Assembly: GCA_963806495.1 (NCBI GenBank) | Contig: CAWDYA010000008.1 | Coordinates: forward strand, 310,001-374,000 | Length of the DNA: 64,000 nt | Source: CAWDYA01 sp963806495 | Lineage (GTDB): Bacteria > Acidobacteriota > Polarisedimenticolia > JACPZX01 > DASXTC01 | Direction: 5' to 3' | Shown here: in pieces, positions 8,242 through 18,041 of the stretch | Layout of the letters: each line of letters begins with the position of its first letter | Position numbering within the stretch: position 1 is the first letter of the stretch | Translations under genes and position numbers: made by a program | The notes under the pieces: generated by a model | The model's database searches: none | Told to the model about the DNA's origin: nothing | What the model saw: only the letters and a program-made list of their open reading frames with translations

Positions 8242-8973
8242 CCAATGTCCTTCAGGGCCGTATCGGCCCGCTGACCATCCCCTCGCTGATCCAGGCCGTC
8301 TGCGGGCAGAAGAAGACGGGCACCCTCGCGGTCAAGGAGGGCTCCCTCACCAAGACCCTGTATCTGGACGCCGGACGCGTGATCTTCGCCTCGTCCAACG
8401 ACGAGGACGACCGGCTCGGCACCCTCTTCCTGCGCCACGGGATGATCTCGCTGCACTCTCTCGATGAGGCGGCGGCGGTCGCCGTGTCGGGCAAACGGCT
8501 CGGGGCGGCGCTCGTGGACATGAAGGCGATCCGGCCCCAGGACCTGATCTGGGGCGTGACGGAGCAGGTCAAGTCGATCGTCATCGGCCTCTTCTCGTGG
8601 ACCCGGGGCGAGTACGCCTTCACGGGCGGCGGGCTCCCCACCCAGGAGGTCATCACCCTCAAGATGCCCACCGCCGACCTGGTCCTCACCGGCATCAAGA
8701 GCATCGAGAGCTGGTCGCGGATCCGGGCGGCCGTCGGAAGATCTCGACGCGCGCTACGACACCAGCGCGCGGGTCGAGGAGCTCTCCAGGGAGCTGAGCC
8801 TGTCGCTCGACGAGTGGACGCTGCTCTCCCGGTGCGAGGCCGGTGCGACGCTCGGGCAGATATGCGACGATTCGGCGCTGAGCGATTTCGAGGTCTGCCG
8901 GCTCATCTGGACATTCACCGTCGTCGGGCTCCTGAAGCGCGCCGCCGAGGCCTCCGGGGGCGTCGGCGCCTGA
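8235..8973 (+). CDS. DUF4388 (PatA-like) regulatory protein, one frame break
   Basis: A reading unit of about 245 residues starting at a GTG inside the end of lapB. The N-terminal ~100 residues form a DUF4388 domain (LQGRIGPLTIPSLIQAVCGQ, KTGTLAVKEGSLTKTLYLD, GRVIFASS), a family often attached to receiver or gliding/GTPase-linked proteins in delta-proteobacteria and Acidobacteriota. A second part (about 170-245, DEWTLLSRCEAGATLGQICD) looks like the small helical tail seen in DUF4388 proteins. One extra base near 8736 breaks the frame: GTC-G-GAA-GAT is needed to continue as EDLDARYDTSARVEEL to the TGA at 8973. The function is unknown, probably signalling. It is the last gene of the lapAB operon. 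Confidence 0.75.
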
Positions 8974-9141
8974 GGCGGCCCCCCGCATCACCGGCTTTTT
9001 CAATCTTTTGACATCGAACAGGCACATTCCGGCGTAAAGATCGGGAGGTGGAAGGAAACCCGCGCGACCGCTATGGTTTCGGCGGGCGGCGGGCCCGTTG
9101 CCGCCCGGTTGCACCGGTGCCGGGCATGCCGGTCGGCCGGC

Positions 9142-9170
9142 TTGACCTGAGCGGGATCTGAAAATAAATT
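9142..9170 (+). promoter_or_regulatory. Sigma70-like promoter for htrA
   Basis: TTGACC (9142-9147), exactly 17 bases, then TAAATT (9165-9170) in an unusually AT-rich stretch. The predicted transcript start is about eight bases before the ATG at 9185, so the leader is very short. Confidence 0.5.
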
Positions 9171-9184
9171 AAGGGTTTACGTCG

Positions 9185-10879
<1,695 letters not shown>

Positions 10880-10926
10880 CCCGAAGCGGGGCGGATCGCT
10901 GAAGACGTTTTACGGTCAGGACATCG

Positions 10927-10965
10927 GGCAGGAGGGACCTCAAGGGCGCCTCCTGCCTTTTTTTT
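10927..10965 (+). terminator. Rho-independent terminator after htrA
   Basis: A perfect 9-bp stem GGCAGGAGG / CCTCCTGCC with a 13-base loop is followed directly by eight T residues. It separates htrA from the regulator and fatty-acid operon that begins 20 bases later. Confidence 0.92.
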
Positions 10966-10984
10966 CGAGCGAGCGATACCGGCC

Positions 10985-12383
10985 ATGAGCTACACCGTTC
11001 TCGTGGTGGATGACGAGCCCTCCATCCGCTCCAGCATGAAGATGATCCTCCAGCACGCCGGCTACCGGTTCATCGAGGCAGCCAACGGCACCGAGGGACT
11101 GGAGAAGATCGCCTCCGAAGACCCCGACGTCGTGATCCTCGACGTGAAGATGCCCGAGATGGACGGCCTCGACGTGCTCGAGGCGCTCAAGGGCCAGGGC
11201 TCCACCGTTCCGGTGATCGTGGTGTCGGGCCACGGCGACATCGAGACCGCCGTCCGCGCCACCAAGCTGGGCGCCTTCAACTTCATCGAGAAGCCGTTCG
11301 GCGAGGAGCGGGTTCTGGTGGACATCAGGAACGCCCTCGAGCAGAGCCGGCTGCGGCGCAAGGCGGCCTCCCTCGAGGTCGAGGTCGAGCAGCAGTTCGA
11401 GATGGTCGGCGCCTCGCAGCAGATGCAGGCGCTGCGCGAGCACATCCAGCGCGCCGCGCCGACCCAGGCCACCGTTCTCGTCACCGGCGAGAGCGGCACG
11501 GGCAAGGAGCTCGTGGCCCGGGCCATCCACGCCAACAGCGGCCGCAGGGACGCTCCGTTCATCCGCGTCAACTGCGCCGCCATCCCCGACGACCTGATCG
11601 AAAGCGAGTTGTTCGGCCACGAGCGCGGCTCGTTCACCGGCGCCACGGGCAAGCAGGTGGGCAAGTTCCTGCAGGCCGACCATGGCACCATCTTCCTCGA
11701 CGAGATCGGCGATATGAGCGCCCGCACACAGGCGAAGGTGCTGCGTGCCCTCGAGACGGGAGAGATCGAGCCGGTCGGGGCCGCCCGGGTGATCGTCGTC
11801 GACGTCCGTGTCATCGCCGCCACCAACCGCGACCTGCCCGCCGAGGATCCGCAAGGGGAGCTTCCGCGAGGATCTCTATTTCCGCCTCAAGGTGATCCCG
11901 ATCGAGTGTCCTCCCCTTCGCGAGCGCGCCGAGGACATCCCGCTCCTCGTGGAGCACTTCGCCCGGGCGTCGGGCCGGCGCTTCTCCGAGGCCGCCGTGC
12001 GCGCCCTGGCGGCCCAGCCCTGGAAAGGCAATGTCCGCGAGCTGAAGAACGCCATCGAGCGTATCCTGATCATGGCGACCGCCTCCCCCGAGGGCGTTAT
12101 CGACCTGGAGGACCTTCCACCCGAGGCGCGGGAGACCTCGCCGTCCGACGCCGGCTCCGGGCCCGCGCGCCTCGCCGGCGCCGCCGGGGGGCCCACCACG
12201 CTGAAGGACTTCAAGGAGGCGGTGGAGAAGGAGTTCATCCTGTCGATGCTCGAGAAGTACGACTGGAACATCTCGCGCACCGCCAAGGAGATCGACACGC
12301 CCCGCAGCAACCTCTACAAGAAGCTCGAGCAGTACGGCATCGGGAAGGACAGGGTCACGGCCGACGAGGCTTCCGAGGAATGA
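10985..12383 (+). CDS. NtrC-family sigma54-dependent response regulator, one frame break
   Basis: A receiver-AAA-Fis regulator of about 465 residues. The receiver (1-120) has D53 as phosphoacceptor (VVILDVKMPEMDG), DD at 9-10 and a K in FIEKPF. The AAA+ domain has Walker A GESGTGKE (about 168), the sigma54-contact loop GSFTGA (Ser where most have Ala, about 216) and Walker B IFLDEIG. A Fis-type helix-turn-helix ends the protein (NISRTAKEIDTPRSNLYKKL). One extra G near 11847 (GAGGATCCGC, read GAGATCCGC) breaks the frame; correction restores EIRKGSFREDLYFRLKVIPI. Its stop overlaps the acyl-CoA synthetase start (ATGA), so it probably regulates, and is made with, the beta-oxidation genes. No partner kinase is adjacent. 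Confidence 0.93.
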
Positions 12384-14170
12384 CGATCCCACAGCTCTTC
12401 GACCGGGCCGTGGCGGATCACGTGCTCGCCCGGGCGGTGACCCACTGGTCGCCCCGCTTCGAGAAGCACCTCTCCTCCGAGGAGCTGAGAAAACAAGTGG
12501 CGCGATGCGCGGCCGGTCTGCGCGCGCTCGGGCTGCGCAAGGGCGATCGGGTGCTCATCATCTCGGAGAACCGCCCCGAGTGGGCGATCGCCGACCAGGC
12601 GACGCTCTTCGCCGGCGGGATACTCGTGCCGGTTTACACCAGTCTCACGGTGCCGCAGCTCAGGTACATCCTGGAGAACTCCGGCGCCTGCATCGGCATC
12701 GCCTCCACGCAGACGCTGATCGACAAGCTGATCGACGCCTCCGCGGGGCTCCCCGCGATGAGGCAGACGATTGTGATCGACGAGTCCGCCGCCGCGCCCG
12801 ATGCCATGCACCTCGCCTCGGTCTCGGCGATGGGCGACGATCTGCTGGCCGGCTCGCCCGACGCCTGGCGCGAGCGTGCCGAAACCCTTCGCGACGACGA
12901 GGTGGCCACCATCATCTACACGTCCGGGACCACCGGGCCGCCCAAAGGGGTGATGCTGACGCATCGCAACCTCACCTCCAACGTCGACGCCCTGTGCCGT
13001 GTGCTCGAGTTCGGCCGGGAGGACGTCTCTCTTTCCTTTCTGCCCCTGTGCCACATCATCCAGCGTATCGGCGACTACTGCTATCTCAGCCGGGGCGTGC
13101 GGGTCGTCTATCTGAAGCTCGAGGACGTCTCCGCGGGTCTCACCGCGATCCGGCCGACCACCTTCCCCGGCGTGCCCCGTGTCTACGAGAAGGCGCGCGA
13201 GGCGATCCTCGCGCGGGGCTCGGCGAGTCCGGCCCCGGTGCGCGCGCTCTTCCGCTGGGCCCTCGAGACAGGGCGGCGGATGGAACGCACCCGTCTCGAG
13301 GGCGCCGCCCCCGGAGCCTGGCTGCGGCTGCGCCACGCCATCGCCGATCGGCTGATCCTCTCGAAGGTACGGCGCGGCCTCGGTGGCCGCATCCGATACC
13401 TCGTCAGCGGCGGCGCGCCGCTCAACCCGGAGATCCTCGAGTTCTTCCTCTCGGTCGGAATCCCGATACTGGAAGGGTACGGGCTGACGGAGACCTCGGT
13501 TCTGACCATCAACACGCTGACGAGCATCCGGCCCGGCACCGTGGGGGCGCCGCTTCCGGGCGTCGAGCTGCGTCTGCTTGGCGACGGGGAGGTCCTGGCC
13601 CGCGGTGACGGAGTGGGCCGCGGGTACTATCTCGACGTGAAGAAAACCGAGGAGTCGTTCGTGGACGGCTGGTTCGCCACGGGGGACCTCGGCCGGCTGG
13701 ACGAGCGCGGGCACCTGGTCATCACGGGGCGCAAGAAGGAGATCCTGGTCACATCGGGCGGCAAGAAGGTCTCTCCCGCCGGCATCGAGCAGACGCTCCT
13801 GTCCAGCCCGCTGGTGTCCCAGGCGGTGGTGGTCGGCGACGGCCGCAAGTACGTCAGCGCGCTGCTGGTGCCCGACCGTGCGCAGCTTCTGGCAGCGTGC
13901 CGCGCGCGGGGGATCGCGGGGGGCGGCAACAGCGACTGGGCCTCCTTCCTGCAGCGCGATGAGGTACGTGAGATGTTCCAGCGGATCGTCAGCGACAGCA
14001 ATCGTCCCCTGTCGCGGTTCGAGCAGATCAAGAAGTTCGTTCTGCTGCCGTCCGAGCTGACACAGGAGGGAGGCGAGCTGACTCCCACGCTCAAGATCAA
14101 GCGCCGGGTCGTCGAGGAGAAGCATCGCGGCCTCATCGACGCCCTGTACGACGAGACCGGGAGGAATTGA
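12380..14170 (+). CDS. fadD: Long-chain acyl-CoA synthetase (AMP-forming)
   Basis: A 596-residue adenylate-forming enzyme that activates fatty acids to acyl-CoA, the entry step of beta-oxidation. The AMP-binding P-loop YTSGTTGPPKGVMLTH lies near residue 180, followed by LVSGGAPLNPEILEFF, the EGYGLTETS motif, WFATGDLG and the catalytic-lysine region near the C-terminus (LTPTLKIKRRVV). The insertions and length fit the long-chain FadD/FACL branch rather than acetyl-CoA synthetase. The ATG at 12380 overlaps the regulator's TGA by four bases, and the thiolase starts three bases after its stop. The chain-length preference is inferred from family and operon context. Confidence 0.92.
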   Translation: MTIPQLFDRAVADHVLARAVTHWSPRFEKHLSSEELRKQVARCAAGLRALGLRKGDRVLIISENRPEWAIADQATLFAGGILVPVYTSLTVPQLRYILENSGACIGIASTQTLIDKLIDASAGLPAMRQTIVIDESAAAPDAMHLASVSAMGDDLLAGSPDAWRERAETLRDDEVATIIYTSGTTGPPKGVMLTHRNLTSNVDALCRVLEFGREDVSLSFLPLCHIIQRIGDYCYLSRGVRVVYLKLEDVSAGLTAIRPTTFPGVPRVYEKAREAILARGSASPAPVRALFRWALETGRRMERTRLEGAAPGAWLRLRHAIADRLILSKVRRGLGGRIRYLVSGGAPLNPEILEFFLSVGIPILEGYGLTETSVLTINTLTSIRPGTVGAPLPGVELRLLGDGEVLARGDGVGRGYYLDVKKTEESFVDGWFATGDLGRLDERGHLVITGRKKEILVTSGGKKVSPAGIEQTLLSSPLVSQAVVVGDGRKYVSALLVPDRAQLLAACRARGIAGGGNSDWASFLQRDEVREMFQRIVSDSNRPLSRFEQIKKFVLLPSELTQEGGELTPTLKIKRRVVEEKHRGLIDALYDETGRN

Positions 14171-14173
14171 GCG

Positions 14174-15481
14174 ATGCCCGCCGGCCGCACCGATCCCCTC
14201 ATCGTCGCCGGCGCCCGCACGCCGTTCGCCAAGGCGGGCACGAAACTGCGCCGGGTCACCGCGGTCGAGCTGGGCATCGCAGCGGTGCGCGAGGCGGTGG
14301 CGCGCTCGGGGTTCCTCCCCGGCGAGGTGGACGCCGTCATCATGGGTAACATCGCCTCGCCGGCCGACGCCGCCAACATCGCGCGCGTGATCTCGGTGGG
14401 GGCCGGCGTCCCCGACCGCGTGCCGGCGCACTCGGTCAACAGGAACTGCGCGTCCGGGATCGAAGCGATCGCCGAGGCCGCCCTGCTCGTGGGCACCGGG
14501 CGGGCCCGTGTGGTCGTGGCGGGCGGTGTGGAGTCGATGTCCGGCATCCCGCTGTTCTTCAGCGACGAGTTCAAGGAGATCATGTTCGCCGCGATGCGCG
14601 CGCGATCGCTGCCCGCGAAGATCGCGGCCTACGCCCGTATCCGCCCCCGGCACTTCAAGCCGATTCCCGGACTCATGATCGGTCTGACCGACCCGCTGTG
14701 CGGGCTGAACATGGGGCAGACCGCCGAGGTGCTCGCCGCCGAGTTCCACGTCACCCGCGAGGAGCAGGATCGCTTCGCGCTCGAGAGCCACCGACGGGCG
14801 ACCGCGGCCGCCGCGCGGCACCGCGAGGAGATGACCCCGATCTTCCTGCCGCCGGATCGATCGAAGGCGCTTCACGAAGACATCGGGCCGCGCCCGGCGC
14901 AGACGATCGAGGCGCTCGCGAAGCTCAGGCCGTTCTTCGACCGGGCCCACGGCACCGTCACCGCGGGTAACGCGTCGCCGATCACCGACGGCGCCGCCGC
15001 CCTCGTCGTGGCCTCCGGCGAGGCGATCGCCGCGCGCGGGGGAGACGCCGCCGGCCCCGGTCCGCTCGCCCGCATTCGATCCTGGGCCGCCGCAGGGCTG
15101 TCGCCGCGCCGCATGGGGCTCGGCCCCGCGCATGCCGTGCCGAAGGCGCTCGACGAGGCGGGGCTGGTCCTGTCCGACATCGAGCTGATCGAGCTGAACG
15201 AAGCGTTCGCCGCGCAGGTGATCGCCTGTGCGCGGGCCATGGCCTCGGAGCGGTTCGCGCGCGAGGAGCTCGGCCGGCCGGCCGCCGTGGGAGAGCTCCG
15301 GCCGGAGATCACGAACGTCAACGGCGGCGCCATCGCGCTGGGCCATCCGGTGGGCGCTTCGGGCGCCCGCATCGTGCTCACGCTCGCGCTCGAGATGCAG
15401 CGACGCGGCGCCGGGCTCGGCCTGGCGACACTGTGCGTGGGCGGCGGCCAGGGAGCCGCCATGATCCTGGAGCGGACATGA
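14174..15481 (+). CDS. fadI: Acetyl-CoA C-acyltransferase (thiolase)
   Basis: A 435-residue thiolase that cleaves 3-ketoacyl-CoA to acetyl-CoA and a shortened acyl-CoA. The nucleophilic cysteine is C92 (NRNCASGIEA). The C-terminal catalytic pair is in NGGAIALGHPVGASG (His) and LATLCVGGGQG (Cys). The length, slightly above the ~390-400 of FadA, and the long insertion after the first motif resemble FadI / trifunctional-beta-subunit thiolases, which act with the FadJ-type alpha subunit encoded next. It overlaps that gene by an ATGA. FadA versus FadI naming is a judgement from length and pairing. Confidence 0.92.
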   Translation: MPAGRTDPLIVAGARTPFAKAGTKLRRVTAVELGIAAVREAVARSGFLPGEVDAVIMGNIASPADAANIARVISVGAGVPDRVPAHSVNRNCASGIEAIAEAALLVGTGRARVVVAGGVESMSGIPLFFSDEFKEIMFAAMRARSLPAKIAAYARIRPRHFKPIPGLMIGLTDPLCGLNMGQTAEVLAAEFHVTREEQDRFALESHRRATAAAARHREEMTPIFLPPDRSKALHEDIGPRPAQTIEALAKLRPFFDRAHGTVTAGNASPITDGAAALVVASGEAIAARGGDAAGPGPLARIRSWAAAGLSPRRMGLGPAHAVPKALDEAGLVLSDIELIELNEAFAAQVIACARAMASERFAREELGRPAAVGELRPEITNVNGGAIALGHPVGASGARIVLTLALEMQRRGAGLGLATLCVGGGQGAAMILERT

Positions 15482-17604
15482 TCGAGCTGATCCGCGGCGA
15501 GGACGGGATCGCCGTCCTGCTGTTCGACACACCCGGCGAAAAGGTCAATCTGCTCGACGAGGCATCGGTGGCGCGGCTTGCCACCTTGCTCGACTCGGTG
15601 GAGCGCGACGCCTCGGCCGGCTCGATTCGCGGGCTCGTAATCGCCAGCGCCAAGCCGGCCACCTTCATCGCGGGCGCCGACGTCAAGGCGTTCGTGGAGG
15701 TCGCAGCCACCGGCGACGCCGCGGCCGCCGCCGCAAAGGCGCGCGCCGGGCAGGCTCTGTTCTCCCGGGTCGCGGCGCTGCCGGTGCCGGCCGTCGCGGC
15801 GATCAACGGCGCCTGCCTCGGCGGCGGCCTGGAGCTGGCGCTCGCATGCCGCGCCCGGGTGGCCGGCGACGGGACCGAGGTCACGATCGGACTGCCCGAG
15901 GTGAGACTTGGTCTGATACCGGGATGGGGCGGCACGCAACGGCTCCCCCGGCTGATCGGGCCGACGCGGGCACTGGATCTCATCCTGACCGGCCGCAGCC
16001 TCTCGGGCCGTCAGGCGCTCAGGATGGGCCTCGTGGGACGGGTCGCCCCCCAGGAGGGGATCCGGGACGCCGCCCGCGCCGAGGCGCTGCGGCTCGCCGG
16101 TGGCGGTGCCCCGAGGCGGCCCGCCTTCAGCGCGCTCGACCGGAGCCGTCTCACCCGGGCCCTGCTCTTCAGCATGGCGCGCCGCCGGACCCTGCGTCAG
16201 ACGCACGGGCACTATCCGGCCCCGCTCGCTGCCATCGAGGCGATCCGTTACGGGTTCGAGCGCTCGATCGAGGCCGGCCTGGCGCGCGAGGCGGAGCTGG
16301 TCGGCCGTCTGCTGGTGAGCGACGTGTCGAAGAACCTCGTGCAGATCTTTCTGTCGAGCCGGGCTCCCGCGGGCGGTTCCGGCGGCGACGCGCCGGCGCG
16401 CCGTGCCGAATCGATCGGTGTCATCGGCGCCGGCACCATGGGGGGCGGGATCGCGGCGGTGGCGGCGCTGTCGGGGATCCCGGTGCGTCTGCGGGACGTC
16501 AACGCCGAAGCGCTCGGGCGCGGGATGGCCCAGGTGGCCCGGCGGGCGAAAGGGTCGGCACGCAAGGGCCGGTTCCCGAGGCACGAGGCGGCCCGGCGGG
16601 CGAACCTGGTGGCACCCACGATCGACTGGTCCGGCTTCTCGCGGTGCGACCTGATCGTGGAGGCGGTGGTCGAGGATCTCGAGGTGAAGCGCGAGGTGCT
16701 GCGCCGCGTCGAGTCGGTGACACCCGACACGGCGTTGTTCGCCACCAACACGTCGTCGCTCTCCGTCGCCGACATCGCCGCGGCATCCTCCCGGCCCGCC
16801 GGCGTCCTCGGGCTGCACTTCTTCAATCCGGTGGAGAAGATGCCGCTCGTGGAGGTGGTCCGGGGCCCCGCCACCGACCCGGCCGCCGTCGAGGCGGGCG
16901 TGCGGCTGGCGCGAAAGATGGGAAAGACCCCCGTGGTGGTGAGCGACACACCGGGGTTCATCGTCAACCGGATCCTGATGCCCTACCTGGCCGGCGCGAT
17001 GCGGATCGTGTGCGACTCGGGGCGCGGCGCCGACGTCGTCCCGGTCGACCGGGCCATGGTGGCGTTCGGCATGCCGATGGGGCCGTTCGCGCTGCTGGAC
17101 CGGATCGGGCTCGACGTCGCCGGCCATGTGGCCGGGGTCCTCTCCGCCGCCTTCCCCGGACGCGAAGACGACGCCGACGGATCGCGTTTGCTGCACGCGA
17201 TGACACAGGCGGGACGGCTCGGCGTCAAGTCGGGCGGCGGATTCTACCGGTACCCGAAGGGATCCGCCACGCCCCGCGGGGTGGCCGCCGACCTCGACGG
17301 CCTGCTCGCGGCGGTGCGGGGCTCGGACCGCACGACCGTGCCCGCCCCCGCCGAGGCCGAGATCGTCGAGAGGCTCACCGACGCGATGATCGACGAGGCC
17401 GCGCGTCTTCTCGAGTCGGGCGCGGTTGAAGGTCCGGCGGTGATCGACATCGCCATGATTTTCGGCGCCGGGTTCCCGCCGTTTCGCGGCGGGCTGCTGC
17501 GCCACGCCGATACCGTGGGACCGGGGAAGATCGCCGCGAGGATCCGGGAGCGCGGCGGCCACCCGGCGGCGACGCTGTCGTCGAAGGAGCGATTCTACGC
17601 ATGA
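15478..17604 (+). CDS. fadJ: Bifunctional enoyl-CoA hydratase / 3-hydroxyacyl-CoA dehydrogenase
   Basis: A 708-residue alpha subunit of the fatty-acid oxidation complex. Residues 1-190 are a crotonase domain with the oxyanion loop FIAGADVKAF and GACLGGGLELALA and the catalytic Glu in IGLPEVRLGLIPGWGGTQRL. After a linker, the NAD-binding Rossmann motif GVIGAGTMGGGIA begins near 320, then NTSSLSVADIA and the catalytic His in GLHFFNPVEKMPLVEVV. Two C-terminal 3HCDH domains follow (FIVNRILMPYL, FGMPMGPFALLDRIGLD, IFGAGFPPFRGG). ATGA overlaps with both neighbours indicate translational coupling. It could equally be named FadB; FadJ is used because the thiolase precedes it and looks FadI-like. Confidence 0.93.
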   Translation: MIELIRGEDGIAVLLFDTPGEKVNLLDEASVARLATLLDSVERDASAGSIRGLVIASAKPATFIAGADVKAFVEVAATGDAAAAAAKARAGQALFSRVAALPVPAVAAINGACLGGGLELALACRARVAGDGTEVTIGLPEVRLGLIPGWGGTQRLPRLIGPTRALDLILTGRSLSGRQALRMGLVGRVAPQEGIRDAARAEALRLAGGGAPRRPAFSALDRSRLTRALLFSMARRRTLRQTHGHYPAPLAAIEAIRYGFERSIEAGLAREAELVGRLLVSDVSKNLVQIFLSSRAPAGGSGGDAPARRAESIGVIGAGTMGGGIAAVAALSGIPVRLRDVNAEALGRGMAQVARRAKGSARKGRFPRHEAARRANLVAPTIDWSGFSRCDLIVEAVVEDLEVKREVLRRVESVTPDTALFATNTSSLSVADIAAASSRPAGVLGLHFFNPVEKMPLVEVVRGPATDPAAVEAGVRLARKMGKTPVVVSDTPGFIVNRILMPYLAGAMRIVCDSGRGADVVPVDRAMVAFGMPMGPFALLDRIGLDVAGHVAGVLSAAFPGREDDADGSRLLHAMTQAGRLGVKSGGGFYRYPKGSATPRGVAADLDGLLAAVRGSDRTTVPAPAEAEIVERLTDAMIDEAARLLESGAVEGPAVIDIAMIFGAGFPPFRGGLLRHADTVGPGKIAARIRERGGHPAATLSSKERFYA

Positions 17605-18041
17605 GGATCCTCTACCTGTGCACGGGCAACTCGGCGCGAAGCCAGATGGCCGAGGCGTTCACGCGGGCGCTGCTGCCGTCCTCCGCGCCGGTTGAGGTGT
17701 TCAGCGCCGGAACACGGCCGGCCGGGCTCCACCCGGAGACGATCGCGGTGATGCAGGAAGCTGGCGTGGACGTGAGCCAGGCCCGCTCCAAGTCGATCGA
17801 CGAGGTCCCGTTCGACTCCATCAATCTCGTCGTCACGTTGTGCGACGATGCGGAGAGGAGCTGCCCGAAGCCGCCCGAGGGGGCACGCCGGCTGCACTGG
17901 GGCCTGCGCGACCCGGCGGCCGTTCCGGGCGATGCGGCCGAGATCCGCGACGCCTTCCGGGCGACGCGCGACGAGGTGCGCACCTGCGTGAAACGGCTCC
18001 TGTTCGAGTTGGCCACCGGCCCGGGAGGGAGATCATCATGA
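17601..18041 (+). CDS. arsC: Thioredoxin-type arsenate reductase / low-MW tyrosine phosphatase fold
   Basis: A 146-residue protein with the P-loop CTGNSARSQ (C7, CX5R) of low-molecular-weight phosphatases. It also has the two extra cysteines, C81 and C88 in TLCDDAERSC, whose spacing (CX6C) marks the thioredoxin-coupled arsenate reductases of the pI258 type. Such enzymes reduce As(V) to As(III) in the cytoplasm and retain weak phosphatase activity. Its position is odd: it is sandwiched by ATGA overlaps between fadJ and the acyl-CoA dehydrogenase, with no arsenite pump or ArsR nearby. A redox or phosphatase role tied to fatty-acid oxidation is therefore possible (speculation). Confidence 0.88.
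   Translation: MRILYLCTGNSARSQMAEAFTRALLPSSAPVEVFSAGTRPAGLHPETIAVMQEAGVDVSQARSKSIDEVPFDSINLVVTLCDDAERSCPKPPEGARRLHWGLRDPAAVPGDAAEIRDAFRATRDEVRTCVKRLLFELATGPGGRSS

Noticed and set aside
9008..9040. TTGACA followed by TAAAGA as an htrA promoter
   Set aside because: The spacer is 21 bases, too long; the pair at 9142-9170 has exact 17-base spacing and is closer to the start.
12314..15532. A 1072-codon minus-strand open frame opposite fadD and the thiolase
   Set aside because: High GC removes stop codons on the opposite strand. The translation is dominated by Arg, Gly, Asp and His with no recognisable domain, while the plus strand has catalytic motifs throughout.
14872..17562. An 896-codon minus-strand open frame opposite fadJ
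   Set aside because: Same reason: antisense to a clear multifunctional enzyme, no family signal.
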